Source of the DNA: JACRCT01 sp049841135
GTDB taxonomy: Bacteria > Myxococcota > Myxococcia > Myxococcales > UBA5297
Direction: 5' to 3'
DNA length: 64,000 bases
Assembly (NCBI GenBank): GCA_049841135.1
Contig: JASGHK010000003.1
Span: forward strand, 1-64,000
Shown here: piece by piece, positions 32,064 to 42,799 of the stretch
Layout of the letters: the number at the start of each line of letters is the position of its first letter
Position numbering within the stretch: the first letter of the stretch is position 1
Notes under the pieces: model-generated
The model's input: the letters and a program-made list of their open reading frames with translations, nothing else
What the model was told of the DNA's origin: nothing
Databases searched by the model: none
Made by a program: the position numbers and the translations under genes

Positions 32064-33215
32064 ATGATCCGGTCCTCGAGCTCCCTGCTGTTCACCTCCT
32101 TGCTCCTCGCTGCGTGCGGCCCGGCCGCCCCCGAGCGCGCCCTGGGCAGCGCCTCCCAGGCGAGCGTGGTCTGCCCCGGGCCCGACACGGTCGAAGGCAT
32201 CGACGTCAGCGTCTACGACGGCACCGTCGACTGGGCTGCCGTGGCCGCCAGCGGTCGGGGCTTCGCGCTCGCGCGCCTGGGCCAGGGCACCACTGCCGAC
32301 CCCAGCTTCGCCACCCACTGGGCAGGCATGAAGGCCGAGGGGCTCGTCCGCGGCGCCTACCTCGAGTTCCGCCCCGCCCTCGATGCCACGGCGCAGGCGA
32401 ACCTGGTCTCGAGCGCCGTGGGCGCGCTGCAACCGGGCGACCTCCCCGTCGCGCTCTGGGTCGAGGCCATGGACGGCGTCGACAAGGCCACGCTGGTCTC
32501 TCGCCTCCAGTCGCTTGCCGATGCCGTCGAGGCCTCCACCGGCCGAAAGCCGATCATCGGTACCGGCAAGAGCGTCTGGGCCTCGGTCAACTCGGCCGAG
32601 TTCGCCACCTATCCGCTCTGGATCCCCAGCTACTCGCGCCCTTGCCCCGACCTGCCGGACCAGTGGTCGGAGTGGCTCCTCTTCCAGTACTCGGACAGCG
32701 GCACCGTGCCGGGGCTTGCAGCCGGGGTCGCCCGGGTCGACCGCTTCAACGGTTCGCTGGCCGTGCTGCGCGACTTCGCCTTGCTCGATCAGGACGCGGG
32801 CCTTCCGGCCGCCGACGCAGCACTTCCCGAGGACGCCTCTGCATCCGCCGAAGACGCCGCCTTCATCGGAGCCGACGACACCGGCCCTGGCACTCCGGAG
32901 GACGCGGCCGTCGCAGGTCCCGACGCCAGGACGATCGATGGCGACGCGGGGCCTGCAGCCGACGGAGCCAGCGTCGCCGTCGACGCTTCTGCTCCGGCCC
33001 CCGCCGATGCCGGCCCCACCCCCGACGCAGCCCAGCCTGCTCGCGACGCCGCCGCTGCGGACGCCGCGTCGCCGACGGCAGCCTCAGGAGGCTGTGGCTG
33101 TGCGGCCGGACCAGGCTCGTCGCTGGGCTCGCTGCTCGCCGCCCTCCCGATGACGCTTCTGCGACGCCGGCGCCGCGTTCCTTTCGCGACGGCATCCCGT
33201 TCCTCTCGAGCGTAG
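32064..33215 (+). CDS. GH25-like lysozyme domain lipoprotein with MYXO-CTERM tail
   Basis: The N-terminus is a lipoprotein signal (LLFTSLLLAAC). The GH25 muramidase-like domain starts VEGIDVSVYDGTVDWAAV and includes GFALARLGQG, LPVALWVEAMDG, PIIGTGKSVW and LFQYSDSGTVPG. In active GH25 enzymes the third strand carries D-x-E. Here it reads W-V-E, so one catalytic Asp is replaced and activity is doubtful. An Asp/Ala/Pro linker of about 100 residues follows. The C-terminus is a MYXO-CTERM sorting tail: GGCGC, a hydrophobic stretch and RRRRR. Having both a lipobox and this tail is unusual. It starts divergently from the glycyl radical operon. Confidence 0.8.
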   Translation: MIRSSSSLLFTSLLLAACGPAAPERALGSASQASVVCPGPDTVEGIDVSVYDGTVDWAAVAASGRGFALARLGQGTTADPSFATHWAGMKAEGLVRGAYLEFRPALDATAQANLVSSAVGALQPGDLPVALWVEAMDGVDKATLVSRLQSLADAVEASTGRKPIIGTGKSVWASVNSAEFATYPLWIPSYSRPCPDLPDQWSEWLLFQYSDSGTVPGLAAGVARVDRFNGSLAVLRDFALLDQDAGLPAADAALPEDASASAEDAAFIGADDTGPGTPEDAAVAGPDARTIDGDAGPAADGASVAVDASAPAPADAGPTPDAAQPARDAAAADAASPTAASGGCGCAAGPGSSLGSLLAALPMTLLRRRRRVPFATASRSSRA

Positions 33216-33310
33216 ACGGCACCCGGGGAGAGCAGCCGATGTGGCCGCGAGAAACGATCGTGGCTACACAAGACCGCTCACACGGGGGCACGGCGAGGCA
33301 AGGCGGAGGC

Positions 33311-34747
33311 ATGGTCCTGGAAGATCGCGGCGGGTTGATGGCGGTGGTGGCGGTGGCGGTTCTCTCGGCGTGCGGCGGCAGGACGCCGGGGCAGGTTGGC
33401 CCTGACGGCGGCGCTCGCGACGCCAGTCCCGAGGCAGCGGACTCCGGCGCCGATGACTCGGGCCCGGGCGACTCCGGCGTGGACGCGGGAGCAAGCGCCG
33501 ATGCCGGCCAGAGCCTCGACGCCGCCCTGCCCGCGCTCGCGGTCCAGTACGGCGGCGGCAACTCCGACGAGTTCCTCGACGTGCTCGCCGCCGGCGACCT
33601 GGTGTACGTCGCCGGATACCGCAACAGCGCGCTTCCCTGGGAGCCAGAGGGCGACAGCGCCGGGGTCGTGCGTGCGTATGCCACGAACGGGGACGTCGTG
33701 TGGGAGAGGCTCTACGACGTCGAGCTCGCCACCGAGGTGGCGGACGCGCTCGCGCTCGATGGCGAGACGCTGCTGGTCGCCGGGCGCACGACGGGGGCCT
33801 ACCCGGGGTTCACCAACGCCGGGAAGTCGGACCTGGTCCTCTCCCGGCTCGACCGGAAGGGCGCCGCGGTCACGCCGACCCACCAAGCGGGAGACGACCG
33901 ACCGCAGCACCCGAACCGGATTGCAGTCGACGGCCGCGGGGACGTCGTCGTCAGCGGCCTCAACGACGTCTTCATCCCCACGAACTACGTCGAGGCCTGG
34001 GAAGACTCACTGCTGGCGCGCTTCGGCGTCGACCGAGTGGGCAACGCGTTCTCACTGCAGTCCATGACGCGGAGCGATTCGACGGTCTCCGACAGGCTCC
34101 TGGGCCTCGCCGCCTACGGCGCGGACGGCGACGTGATCGTCACCGGGAGCGTCAGTGCAGGCCCGGAGCGAGGTCCCTTCGCGCAGCGGCGCACCGCCTC
34201 CGGGGCCGTCGTCTGGACGCAGCGCTTCACCGACAGCGGCTACGACGCGGCCAGCGCGGTGGTGGCGGGAGGCGACGGCCTCGTGGTCGTCGCAGGCAGC
34301 ACCTTCGCGCAGCTGGGCGCCCGCAGCTATGGCCAGCAGGACGCATTCGTCGCGGTGCTCGACGGCGCCACAGGAGCCCTCCTCCGCGCCTTCCAGGCCG
34401 GCACCTCGGACACCGACTGGGTGCGCGACCTGGCGGTCGACGCGGAGGGCAACTTCTGGCTGGCCGGCGGAACCTACGGCGCTTTGCCCGGATTCACCTC
34501 GCAAGGCGACAACGACGCGTTCCTGATCCGCTTCGACGCGTCCGGCGCCTGGACCGGTTCGTGGCAGCACGGCACTCCCGGCTACGACGACGCCAACGCC
34601 GTCGCCCTGGACGCAGCGGGCAACGCGTACGTCGTCGGCAACACCCAAGGGAACTTCGTCGCCGGCGAGACCTACGGCGGGGCCCTCGACGGATTCCTGC
34701 TCCGGGTGAGACCGGATCAGCTCGCCGCGCCATCCGACGCTCGGTAA
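33311..34747 (+). CDS. Lipoprotein with SBBP-type beta-propeller repeats
   Basis: A short signal with lipobox (VVAVAVLSAC) leads into an Asp/Ala/Gly linker. About seven repeats follow, of the form GDVIVTGSVSAGP, GLVVVAGSTFAQLG, GNFWLAGGTYGALPGF and GNAYVVGNTQGNF, each followed by an Asp-rich turn (GQQDAFVAVLD, DNDAFLIRFD). This is the beta-propeller repeat pattern of secreted bacterial proteins that bind surfaces or ligands. The length is 478 residues, in one uninterrupted frame. The ATG at 33311 has AGGCGGAGG just upstream. A later ATG at 33338 would shorten the signal. Confidence 0.8.
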   Translation: MVLEDRGGLMAVVAVAVLSACGGRTPGQVGPDGGARDASPEAADSGADDSGPGDSGVDAGASADAGQSLDAALPALAVQYGGGNSDEFLDVLAAGDLVYVAGYRNSALPWEPEGDSAGVVRAYATNGDVVWERLYDVELATEVADALALDGETLLVAGRTTGAYPGFTNAGKSDLVLSRLDRKGAAVTPTHQAGDDRPQHPNRIAVDGRGDVVVSGLNDVFIPTNYVEAWEDSLLARFGVDRVGNAFSLQSMTRSDSTVSDRLLGLAAYGADGDVIVTGSVSAGPERGPFAQRRTASGAVVWTQRFTDSGYDAASAVVAGGDGLVVVAGSTFAQLGARSYGQQDAFVAVLDGATGALLRAFQAGTSDTDWVRDLAVDAEGNFWLAGGTYGALPGFTSQGDNDAFLIRFDASGAWTGSWQHGTPGYDDANAVALDAAGNAYVVGNTQGNFVAGETYGGALDGFLLRVRPDQLAAPSDAR

Positions 34748-34938
34748 GCCGCGCCCCTCAGAAGGCCCGGCCCGATCCGGTTTCCAGCTCTGCCAGCGCC
34801 TTCTTGGCCCTGGCTACCACGTCACGACCACGCGGAAAGACGCTCGGTCGGACGATCGCCGAGCCTGCCCGCGGCGGATTGCTCGCGACGTTGACCCCCC
34901 ATCGCCAGCCCCGCACGATGGTTCTCCAGGAGGCTCCC

Positions 34939-37511
34939 ATGCGCACCCTTCGCGTCGCCCCCGGCCTGCGCGCCGGCTCCCTCGCCCATGCCCTTGCCCT
35001 CGCCAGTGCCCTCGCGGCCTGCGCCCCGCCGCAGTCGACGCCCGCCGAGGCGCAGCCCTCGCGCTACCTGGTCCAGCTCGCCTCGCCGCCGCGCAGCGCC
35101 GGTGGAGCTCCTCCTGGCTGGGGACCGAGCGAGCGGACCTGAAGAGCCAGCTGCGGCGCCTCAACCTGGCCCACGTCGTGCGCTTCGAGTACGAGCACCT
35201 CTTCAACGGCGTGGCCGTGGAGCTGCGCGACGTCGACGCGCCGCGGCTGGCGGGCCTGCCCGGCGTCGCCGCGGTGTTCCCGGTGCTCGAGGTCACGGCG
35301 CCGGCCGAGCCGGAGAACCCGGGCGAGAACCGGCCGGACCTCTTCAACGCCAACACGATGACCGGCGTCGACGTCGCCCAGAGCTCGTTGGGGCTCACCG
35401 GCCAGGGCGTGCTGGTGGCCGTCATCGACACCGGCGTGGACTTCCAGCACCCCGACCTGGGCGGCTGCTTCGGCCCGGGCTGCAAGGTGCGCACCGGCTG
35501 GGACTTCGTGGGCGACGCCTACGACGCGACCAACCCGGGCACGCAGCCGGTCCCCGATGCCCTCCCCGACGACTGCGCGGGGCACGGCACGCACGTCGCG
35601 GGCATCGTCGCCGCGAACGGGCTGGTCAAGGGCGTCGCCCCGAATGCCACGCTCGCGGCCTACCGCGTCTTCGGCTGCATCGGCAGCACCGACAGCGACA
35701 TCATGCTGGCCGCCATGGAGCGGGCCTACGAGGAAGGGGCTCGGGTGATCAACATCAGCATCGGCTCCGCCTACCAGTGGCCGGAGTACCCCACCGCCAC
35801 GGCCGCGGACGCCCTGGTGAAGCTGGGCGTGGTGGTCATCGCGTCCACCGGCAACACCGGCACCCCGCTCTTCGCGGCCGGCGCGCCCGGGACCGGCCGC
35901 GAGGTGGTGGGCGTGGGCTCGGTGGACAACCTCGCCGTCTCCAGCCCGGCCTTCAGCATCAGCCCCGACAACCGGCTCATCGGTTACGCGGCCGCGAGCG
36001 GGACGTCCCCTGCGACCACCCCGCCCATGCCCCCGGCCTCCGGCGCCCTCTCGCTCGCGCGCACCGGCACGACCGCCACGGCCAACGACGCCTGCAACGG
36101 CTCCCCCACCCAGCCGGCCCCGGGCTCGCTCACCGGGAAGGCCGCGCTGATCAGGCGCGGCACCTGCAGCTTCACCGAGAAGGTCCAGAACGCCGTCAAT
36201 GCCGGAGCGGCGGCCGTCGTCCTCTACAACAACACCACCGGAGCCTTATCGCCCGCGCTCAGCAGCGCCTTCCAGGTGCCGGTGCTCGCCATCACCAGTA
36301 CCGACGGGGCGCTCATCAACTCCCGGCTCGACACGGGATTCGTGACGCTCACCTACACCTCCTCCACGACCTCCACGCCCAGCGCCACCTCGGGCCGGGT
36401 GTCCTCCTTCTCCTCGACGGGCCCGACCTACGAGCTCGACCTCAAGCCCGACCTGGTCGCGCCGGGCGGGAACATCTACTCCACCTACCCACTCGAGCTG
36501 GGCCGCTATGCCTCGGTCAGCGGCGCGTCGATGGCCTCCCCGCACGTCGCCGGCGCGTCGGCGCTGCTGGTCCAGGCCCGGCCCGAGCTCGACCCCGAGC
36601 CAGATCCGCGAGGTCCTGCAGAACACCGCCGTCCCGGCGCTGTGGGCCTCGGACAACGCGACGCCCGAGTCGGTGGCGCGACAGGGCGCGGGCCTCATCC
36701 ACGTCGACGCCGCAGCCCAGGCCAAGGTCCTGGTCTCCCCGGCCAAGCTCGCCCTGGGCGAGAGCGCCGGCGGGCCGGCGACGCGGACCCTGACGCTGAC
36801 CAACGCTGGCCTCGCGGCGGTGACCTACGACCTGTCGCACCAGGCCGCCCTGACCCTGGGCGGCAGCCGCTGGACCCCGACCGCATCCGCGGCCAACCCC
36901 GCCACCGTGACCTTCGCCGCGCCCAGCATCACCGTCCCCGCGGGCGCCACCGCGGAGCTTCTCGGCGACCATCACCGCCAACGCCGCCCTGGCCGCGGGC
37001 AACCTCTACAGCGGCTACCTGGTGCTCACCCCGCAGGGCGGCGGGCAGGTGCTGCGCGTGCCCTACCTGGGGCTCGCCGGCGACTACCAGGCCCAGCCGG
37101 TCCTCACGCCCACCGCGAGCAACTATCCGTGGCTCGCCGCCAAGCCCGGCTCCAGCTACATCAACCAGCCCAGCGGCCGCACCTTCACCCTGCAGAACGG
37201 CGACGTCCCCTACGTGGTCTTCCACCTCGAGCACGGCGTCGCGGCCCTGCGCATCGAGGCCTTCGACGCGGTCAAGGGCAAGCCGTACGGCACGGTGGCG
37301 GAGCAGACGTACCTGGTCCAGGCGACCACCACCACGGGCACCAGCGCCATCGCCTGGAACGGCAAGACGATCTTCAACAAGACGGAGATTCTCGGTCCCC
37401 AACGGCGCCTACGTGCTCGAGCTCAGCGTGCTCAAGCCGCTGGGTGACCCGCTGGACCCGGCCGCCTGGGAGACCTGGACCTCGCCCGTCGTGACCCTCA
37501 ACCACCCGTAG
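34939..37511 (+). CDS. Secreted subtilisin-like serine protease with PA insert
   Basis: A lipobox signal (LASALAAC) is followed by an inhibitor-like propeptide and the S8 catalytic domain. Asp is in VAVIDTGVDFQHPD, His in GHGTHVAGIVAANG, and Ser in SGASMASPHVAGASALL. A protease-associated insert (GKAALIRRGTCSFTEKVQNA, AGAAAVVLYNN) lies between His and Ser. The C-terminus has fibronectin-like beta domains (RTLTLTNAGLAAVTYDL). Four single-base shifts (near 35,100, 36,595, 36,960 and 37,390) break the frame, all in G/C-rich runs. The whole protein, about 855 residues, is otherwise complete. It probably degrades extracellular or prey protein. Confidence 0.85.
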
Positions 37512-37528
37512 GCACTCGCGCCCCCTCC

Positions 37529-40500
37529 ATGACGACCTCGATTGCGTTCTCGACCTCGATTCGCCCGGGCCGGTCCCTGCCGTCCGCCCTCCCCCAGGCC
37601 CTCGCCGCGGCCCTGGCCCTCGCCTTCGCCACCGGCTGTCCGGGCAATCCCCCGATTCTCCGGGCCCGACGCGGGCCCGCTCGGCCCCGACAGCAGCCTG
37701 GACCGGGATGCGACCCCCGGCCCCGCCGACGCAAGCCTCGCCCCGGATGCGGGCCCCGCCCCCACCCCCGACGCCTCCGCCGTGCCCGACGACGGCGGCC
37801 TGGACCTCCCCGACGGCAGCTCCATGATGGACGCCGGTGGCCTCGACCTCCCCGACGCCAGCACCGCGGTGGACGGCGGCCCCGCCCGTCGCTGCGGCGA
37901 CGGCTTCATCGACTCCGGCGAGATGTGCGACGACGGCGACTCCGAACCCGGCGACGGCTGCGACGCGAGCTGCCAGCGCGAGCCCGGCTGGGTCTGTGAC
38001 GGCGCTCCCAGCGTCTGCTCCACCTCGTGCGGCGACGGCATCGTCGCCGGCGCCGAGAAGTGCGACGACCAGAACGCGGTGGCCACGGACGGCTGCGCAA
38101 GCTGCACGATCCAGCTGGGCTACGCCTGCAGCGGCGCGCCGAGCGTCTGCGTCACCACCTGCGGCGACGGCCTCACCGCCGGGACCGAGCAGTGCGACGA
38201 CCAGAACTCCGACCCCGCCGACGGCTGCGACGCCTGCGCCGGGCAGCCGGGCTGGACCTGCACCGGCAGCCCCAGCACCTGCGCGACGACCTGCGGCGAC
38301 GGCGTCACGGCCGGAACCGAGCCGTGCGACGACGCCAACGCCGTGGCCACCGACGGCTGCGACGGCTGCGTGAAGCACCCTGGCTGGACCTGCACCGGCA
38401 GCCCCAGCACCTGCGTGACGACCTGCGGCGATGGCGTCACGGCCGGAACCGAGCAGTGCGACGACGCCAACGCCGTGGCCACCGACGGCTGCGACGGCTG
38501 CGTGCAGCTCGCCGGCTGGACCTGCACCGGCGTCCCCAGCGCCTGCGTGACGACCTGCGGCGACGGCGTCCGCGCCGGGGCCGAGCAGTGCGACGACGCC
38601 AACGCCGTCGCCACCGACGGCTGCGACGGCTGCGTGCAGCTCGCCGGCTGGACTTGCACCGGCAGCCCCAGCATCTGCGCCACGAACTGCGGCGACGGCA
38701 TCACCGCCGGCCCCGAGGAGTGCGACGACGCGAACTCCATCGCCACCGACGGCTGCGACGACTGCGTGCGCCTCGCCGGCTGGACCTGCTCCGGCGCCCC
38801 GAGCGTCTGCGCGACCACCTGCGGCGACGGCGTCACCGCCGGCGTCGAAGAGTGCGACGACCAGAACGCGGTCTCCTTCGACGGCTGCAACGACCGCTGC
38901 CAGAACGACCTGTTCACCGAGGCCGAGGCGAACGACACGACCGCGCAGGCCAACGGCCCGTTCCGGCCGGCGGTGCTCATCCGCGGCGCCGTCACGCCAG
39001 CGACCGACCGCGACCACTTCCGCATCACGCTCCCCGGCCGGGCCGACCTGTCGATCGAGACGTTCGACGACGCCCCGGGCAGCTGCAAGAACCTGGACAC
39101 GGTGGTGACGCTGCGCGGCCCCGACGAGACGACGGTGGTGGCCAAGGACGACGACGGCGGCCCGCGGCGCTGCGCCAGCCTGGTGCCCGAGCGCACCGCC
39201 GCGATGCGGCACCTGCCCGCCGGCACCTACGACGTCGAGGTCGGCACCTACGGCGACTACCGGCTCGTCCCCGCCTACACGCTGCTCGTGCGCACCACCG
39301 CCCTGTGCGGCGACGGGGTGGTCCAGGGCAGCGAGCAGTGCGACGGCACTCCGGGCTGCACCGCCGACTGCGAGCGCGTGCCCGCCTGCGGCGACGGCTT
39401 CGTGGACGGCGGCGAGCAGTGCGACGACCGCAACGCGGTGAGCGGCGACGGCTGCAGCGCCACCTGCCGGTTCGAGGTCCTCGCCGAGGTCGAGCCCAAC
39501 GACACGCCTTTCATGGCCCGCGCCAGCGGGTTCGGGCTGCTCTTCGGCGGGGCGGTGAGCCCGGCCTCCGACGTGGACTGGCGGCTCTTCACCCTGGTCA
39601 CCACCAGCGACCTGCGCCTGCAGACCTTCGATGCGTCCGGCCCGGGCCACTGCGCGGGCATCGACACGGTGGTGACCCTCTTCGGCGCCGATGGGACGAC
39701 GGCGATCCTCTCGCGCGACCAGGGCGGCGTCGGCAACTGCGGGGCGATCGACCCCGCGCGCGAGACCGACGCGGCGGCGCGCCACCTGCCGCCCGGAACC
39801 TACTTCGTGCGCGTCGAGAGCCACGCCAACGCGAGCGTCGTGCCCGCCTACACGCTGCTGGTGACCCTGGCCGCCCAGTGCGGCAACGGGGTGACCGAAG
39901 GCGCCGAGGAGTGCGACGGCACGCCGGGCTGCAGCGCCACCTGCGACCGCGTCCCGCTCTGCGGCGACGGCCTGGTGGACGCGCCCGAGACCTGCGACGA
40001 CCGCAACGCGGCCAGCGGCGACGGCTGCAGCGCCACCTGCCAGACCGAGGCCGTCCCCGAGGCCGAGCCCAACGACACCCCGGCGCAGAGCAACGGGCCG
40101 TTCGGGTCGCACGCGCTGATGGCCGGGACCATCGACCCCGGCGCCGACGTCGACTTCGTCGCGGTGCAGCTCATCGCCGTCTCCGACCTCGTCCTGCAGG
40201 TGTTTGACGCGCGCGGCCCCGGCCACTGCCAGGGCATCGACCCGGTGCTGACGCTCTACGGTCCGGACCGCACCACTGTCCTGGCGACGCGCGACGACGG
40301 GGGGATCGGAATGTGCTCGAAGATCGACGCCAAGGTCGACCCGGGCGCCCGGCACCTCGCCCCCGGCACCTACTACGTCAAGGTCGCGGACTTCCAGAGC
40401 AACACCGTCATCCCGGGCTATGTGCTGGAGGTCGACTTCGCCGCGGTCTGCGGCGACGGCGCGGTCGAGGGCGCGGAGGAGTGCGACGGCAGCGCCGGCT

Positions 40501-41429
40501 GCGACGCCTCGTGCAACCGGGTGCCCACCTGCGGCGACGGCCTCGTCGACTCCCCGGAGACCTGCGACGACGCCAACACCGCAAGCGGCGACGGCTGCAG
40601 CGCCACCTGCCAGCTCGAGGCCGTGACCGAGGTCGAGCCCGACGACACCCCTGCCCTGGCGGACGCCGCGCCGGTCCAGCTGACCGGCAGCGGCTTCGTC
40701 CTCGGCGCCATCGGCCCGGTGGGGGACCGCGACGTCTTCGCGCTCAGCCTGGCGCAGGCCTCGGTCGTGCGCGTGGAGACCTTCGATGGAGTCCTGGGCA
40801 GCTGCTCCATCGCCACCAGCCTCGCCGTGCTCGACGCCGCCCGCACCCAGCTCTGGAGCGACGACGGCAGCGGCATCGCCAGCTGCTCGGCGCTGGTCGT
40901 GCCGCTCGCCGCGGGGAAGTACTACCTGCAGGTGACGCAGCGGGGGAACACCGGGACCATCCCCGCGTATGTGCTGCAGGTGCAGGTGCTCGCCGCGGGC
41001 GGCGCGGAGGCCGAGCCGAACGACACGCGGGCCCAGGCCTCGCCGGCGGGCGCCGCGCACGAGGTCTTCGTGAACGGAGGCCACCAGGCGAACCTGGACG
41101 TCGACTTCTTCGCGGTCACCGTGGCCGAGGGCCAGTCGATCCGCGCGGAGCTCGTCGAAGGCTCTGGCGCCGAGACCTGCGAGTCGCTGGGCCTGGACTC
41201 GTACCTGACGCTCTACGACGCCAGCGGGCTCGCGCTCGGCTGGGACGACGACGGCGGCCGTGGGTTCTGCTCGCTCATCGACGGCACAGGCGACAGCCCG
41301 GCCCAGCCCTTCGCCCACCACCTGCCGGCCGGCACGTACTACCTGGCCGTCGAGGCGGCGCCGTTCGCCCAGCTCCCCACCGACACCGCTGGGCAGTTCG
41401 ACTACCGGCTGGCCATCACCGTGCGCTGA
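37529..41429 (+). CDS. Large lipoprotein with Myxococcus cysteine-rich repeats and PPC-like domains
   Basis: A signal with lipobox (ALALAFATGC) and, after one frameshift in a C run near 37,655, an Asp/Pro linker come first. Then eight tandem repeats of about 41 residues follow, each CGDG..AG.E.CDD.N....DGC..C plus GW.C.G.PS.C, the Myxococcus cysteine-rich repeat. Five pre-peptidase-C-like beta domains follow (E.EPNDT, D.DHF, DTVVTL.G, LPAGTY.V). Most are separated by a pair of shorter CGDG/CGNG repeats. About 1,300 residues. The DNA of repeats 4-6 is almost identical, so the copy number may vary or be misassembled. Likely a disulfide-rich surface protein. Confidence 0.85.
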
Positions 41430-41481
41430 GGCCGGAACGAGCCTGGATGTACGCTCGCGCCGCGCTCGGGACCGTCCTGCT

Positions 41482-42063
41482 CAGCCACCACAGCCTGGGT
41501 GGCTCTCAAATCAGAAGCCGAGTGGGATTGAGGGAAGAACGACTGGCGGGCCCGGAGGCCCGCAGCCACCACAGCCTGGGGTGTCTTTCGGATCAGAAGG
41601 ACGAGCGGGTTGAGGGAAGAACGACACGCGGGCCCGGAGGCCCGCAGCCACCACAGCCTGGGGTGTCTCTCGGATCAGAAGCCGAGTGGGATTGAGGGAA
41701 GAACGACTGGCGGGCCCGGAGGCCCGCAGCCACCACAGCCTGGGGTGTCTCTCGGATCAAAAGGACGAGTGGGTTGAGGGAAGCACGCCTCGCGAGCCCG
41801 GAGGCCCGCAGCCGCCACGGCCTGGGGTGTCTCTCGGATCAGAAGGACGAGCGGGTTGAGGGAAGAACGACTGGCGGGCCCGGAGGCCCGCAGCCACCAC
41901 AGCCTGGGGTGTCTCTCGGATCAGAAGGACGAGCGGGTTGAGGGAAGCACGCCTCGCGGGCCCGGAGGCCCGCAGCCACCACAGCCTGGGGTGTCTCTCG
42001 GATCAGAAGGACGAGCGGGTTGAGGGAAGAACGACTGGCGGGCCCGGAGACCCGCAGCCCCCC
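41482..42063. repeat. 82-bp tandem repeat array, about seven units
   Basis: The hairpin core GGGCCCGGAGGCCC recurs at exactly 82-base steps (CGG of the core at 41553, 41635, 41717, 41799, 41881, 41963, 42045). Each unit also holds CCACCACAGCCTGGGGTGTC and a GGATCAGAAGGACGAGCGGG-like block. Units differ by a few substitutions, with two variant types before the hairpin. Since 82 is not a multiple of three, the frames rotate and long open frames here are accidental. The array fills the gap after the cysteine-rich gene. One unit-like hairpin occurs alone at 20855. Confidence 0.92.
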
Positions 42064-42221
42064 TGCCTTCATAGAAGCCTGCGCAGCACCGCACAGCACG
42101 GTGCTTCGCGGCGAGCACCGGTGCCTCGCCATGCCTTGGTCGTGACCTCCAGAAGAAGCCCTGCCCGTTCGCATGGCGGGATCGCTCTGCTAGAACACCG
42201 CCCTTCGAAGCCGGAGGAACC

Positions 42222-42675
42222 GTGCCCGCCCCGCAGAACGTCTGCATCGAGCCCCAGGGCCCCGTCGTGATCTGTGTCATCCGTGGCGAAGCCGCGCTCG
42301 AGTCCGCCGGCCTACTGCACCAGAGCGCGCTGGAAACGGCCGCACGGTTCCCTCGGGGCCACGCCTCGCTCACGGTGGTGGAGAAGGACGCTCCGCCGCC
42401 GTCCAAGCCGCTGCGCGAGGAGCTCGCCAAGAACATCCGCCGGCCTCGAGGGCTCGCTGAAGGCCAGCGTCCTCGTCTTCGAGGGTCGCGGCTTCCAGGC
42501 CGCGACCATCCGCGCCGCGGTCGCCGGGCTGGCGTTTCTGAGCGGCAGCCGCCAGACGGTGGTCTCCACGGTCGAGGAGGGAGCGCGGATCGTCGTGGAG
42601 AAGCTCGGGCTCGCGGCTCCCACCGAGGCTGCCGCCACGCTCGTCGCGCAGGTGGCTAAGCTCCGCCAGCAGTAG
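42222..42675 (+). CDS. STAS-like small protein of unknown function, one frameshift
   Basis: A GTG start gives about 150 residues: a beta strand (VVICVIRGEAALESAG), a helix, SLTVVEKDAPPPSKPLREEL, then after one extra base near 42,440 LKASVLVFEGRGFQAATIRA, FLSGSRQTVVSTVEEGARIV and a helical end. The alternating strand/helix order recalls the SpoIIAA/STAS-like small proteins often seen in myxobacteria, but no motif is decisive. It follows the repeat array and precedes the CoA-transferase genes by about 125 bases. Confidence 0.5.
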
Positions 42676-42693
42676 CGCTCCTCGCCAGGCCCG

Positions 42694-42714
42694 CCCCTCG
42701 ACGAGCTCGGGGTG
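42694..42714. repeat. REP-like palindrome, copy 2
   Basis: CCCCTCGACGAGCTCGGGGTG differs by one base from the copy at 25529-25550. It lies between the stop of the STAS-like gene and the CoA-transferase pair and may form a hairpin at the end of the upstream transcript. Confidence 0.5.
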
Positions 42715-42799
42715 ATGCGGCCCGCCCCTTCGCAGGACTGGGGCTGGGAGCACGGAAGTGGTAGGAAGGCACGCCCAACACCACGGACGAGACCAACGC

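Noticed and set aside
37374..41321. A 1,315-residue open frame on the minus strand with regular repeats
   Set aside because: It is antisense to the cysteine-rich/PPC gene. Its repeats simply mirror the real ones.
41482..42063. CRISPR array candidate
   Set aside because: The 82-bp units are continuous copies without unique spacers and without nearby cas genes.
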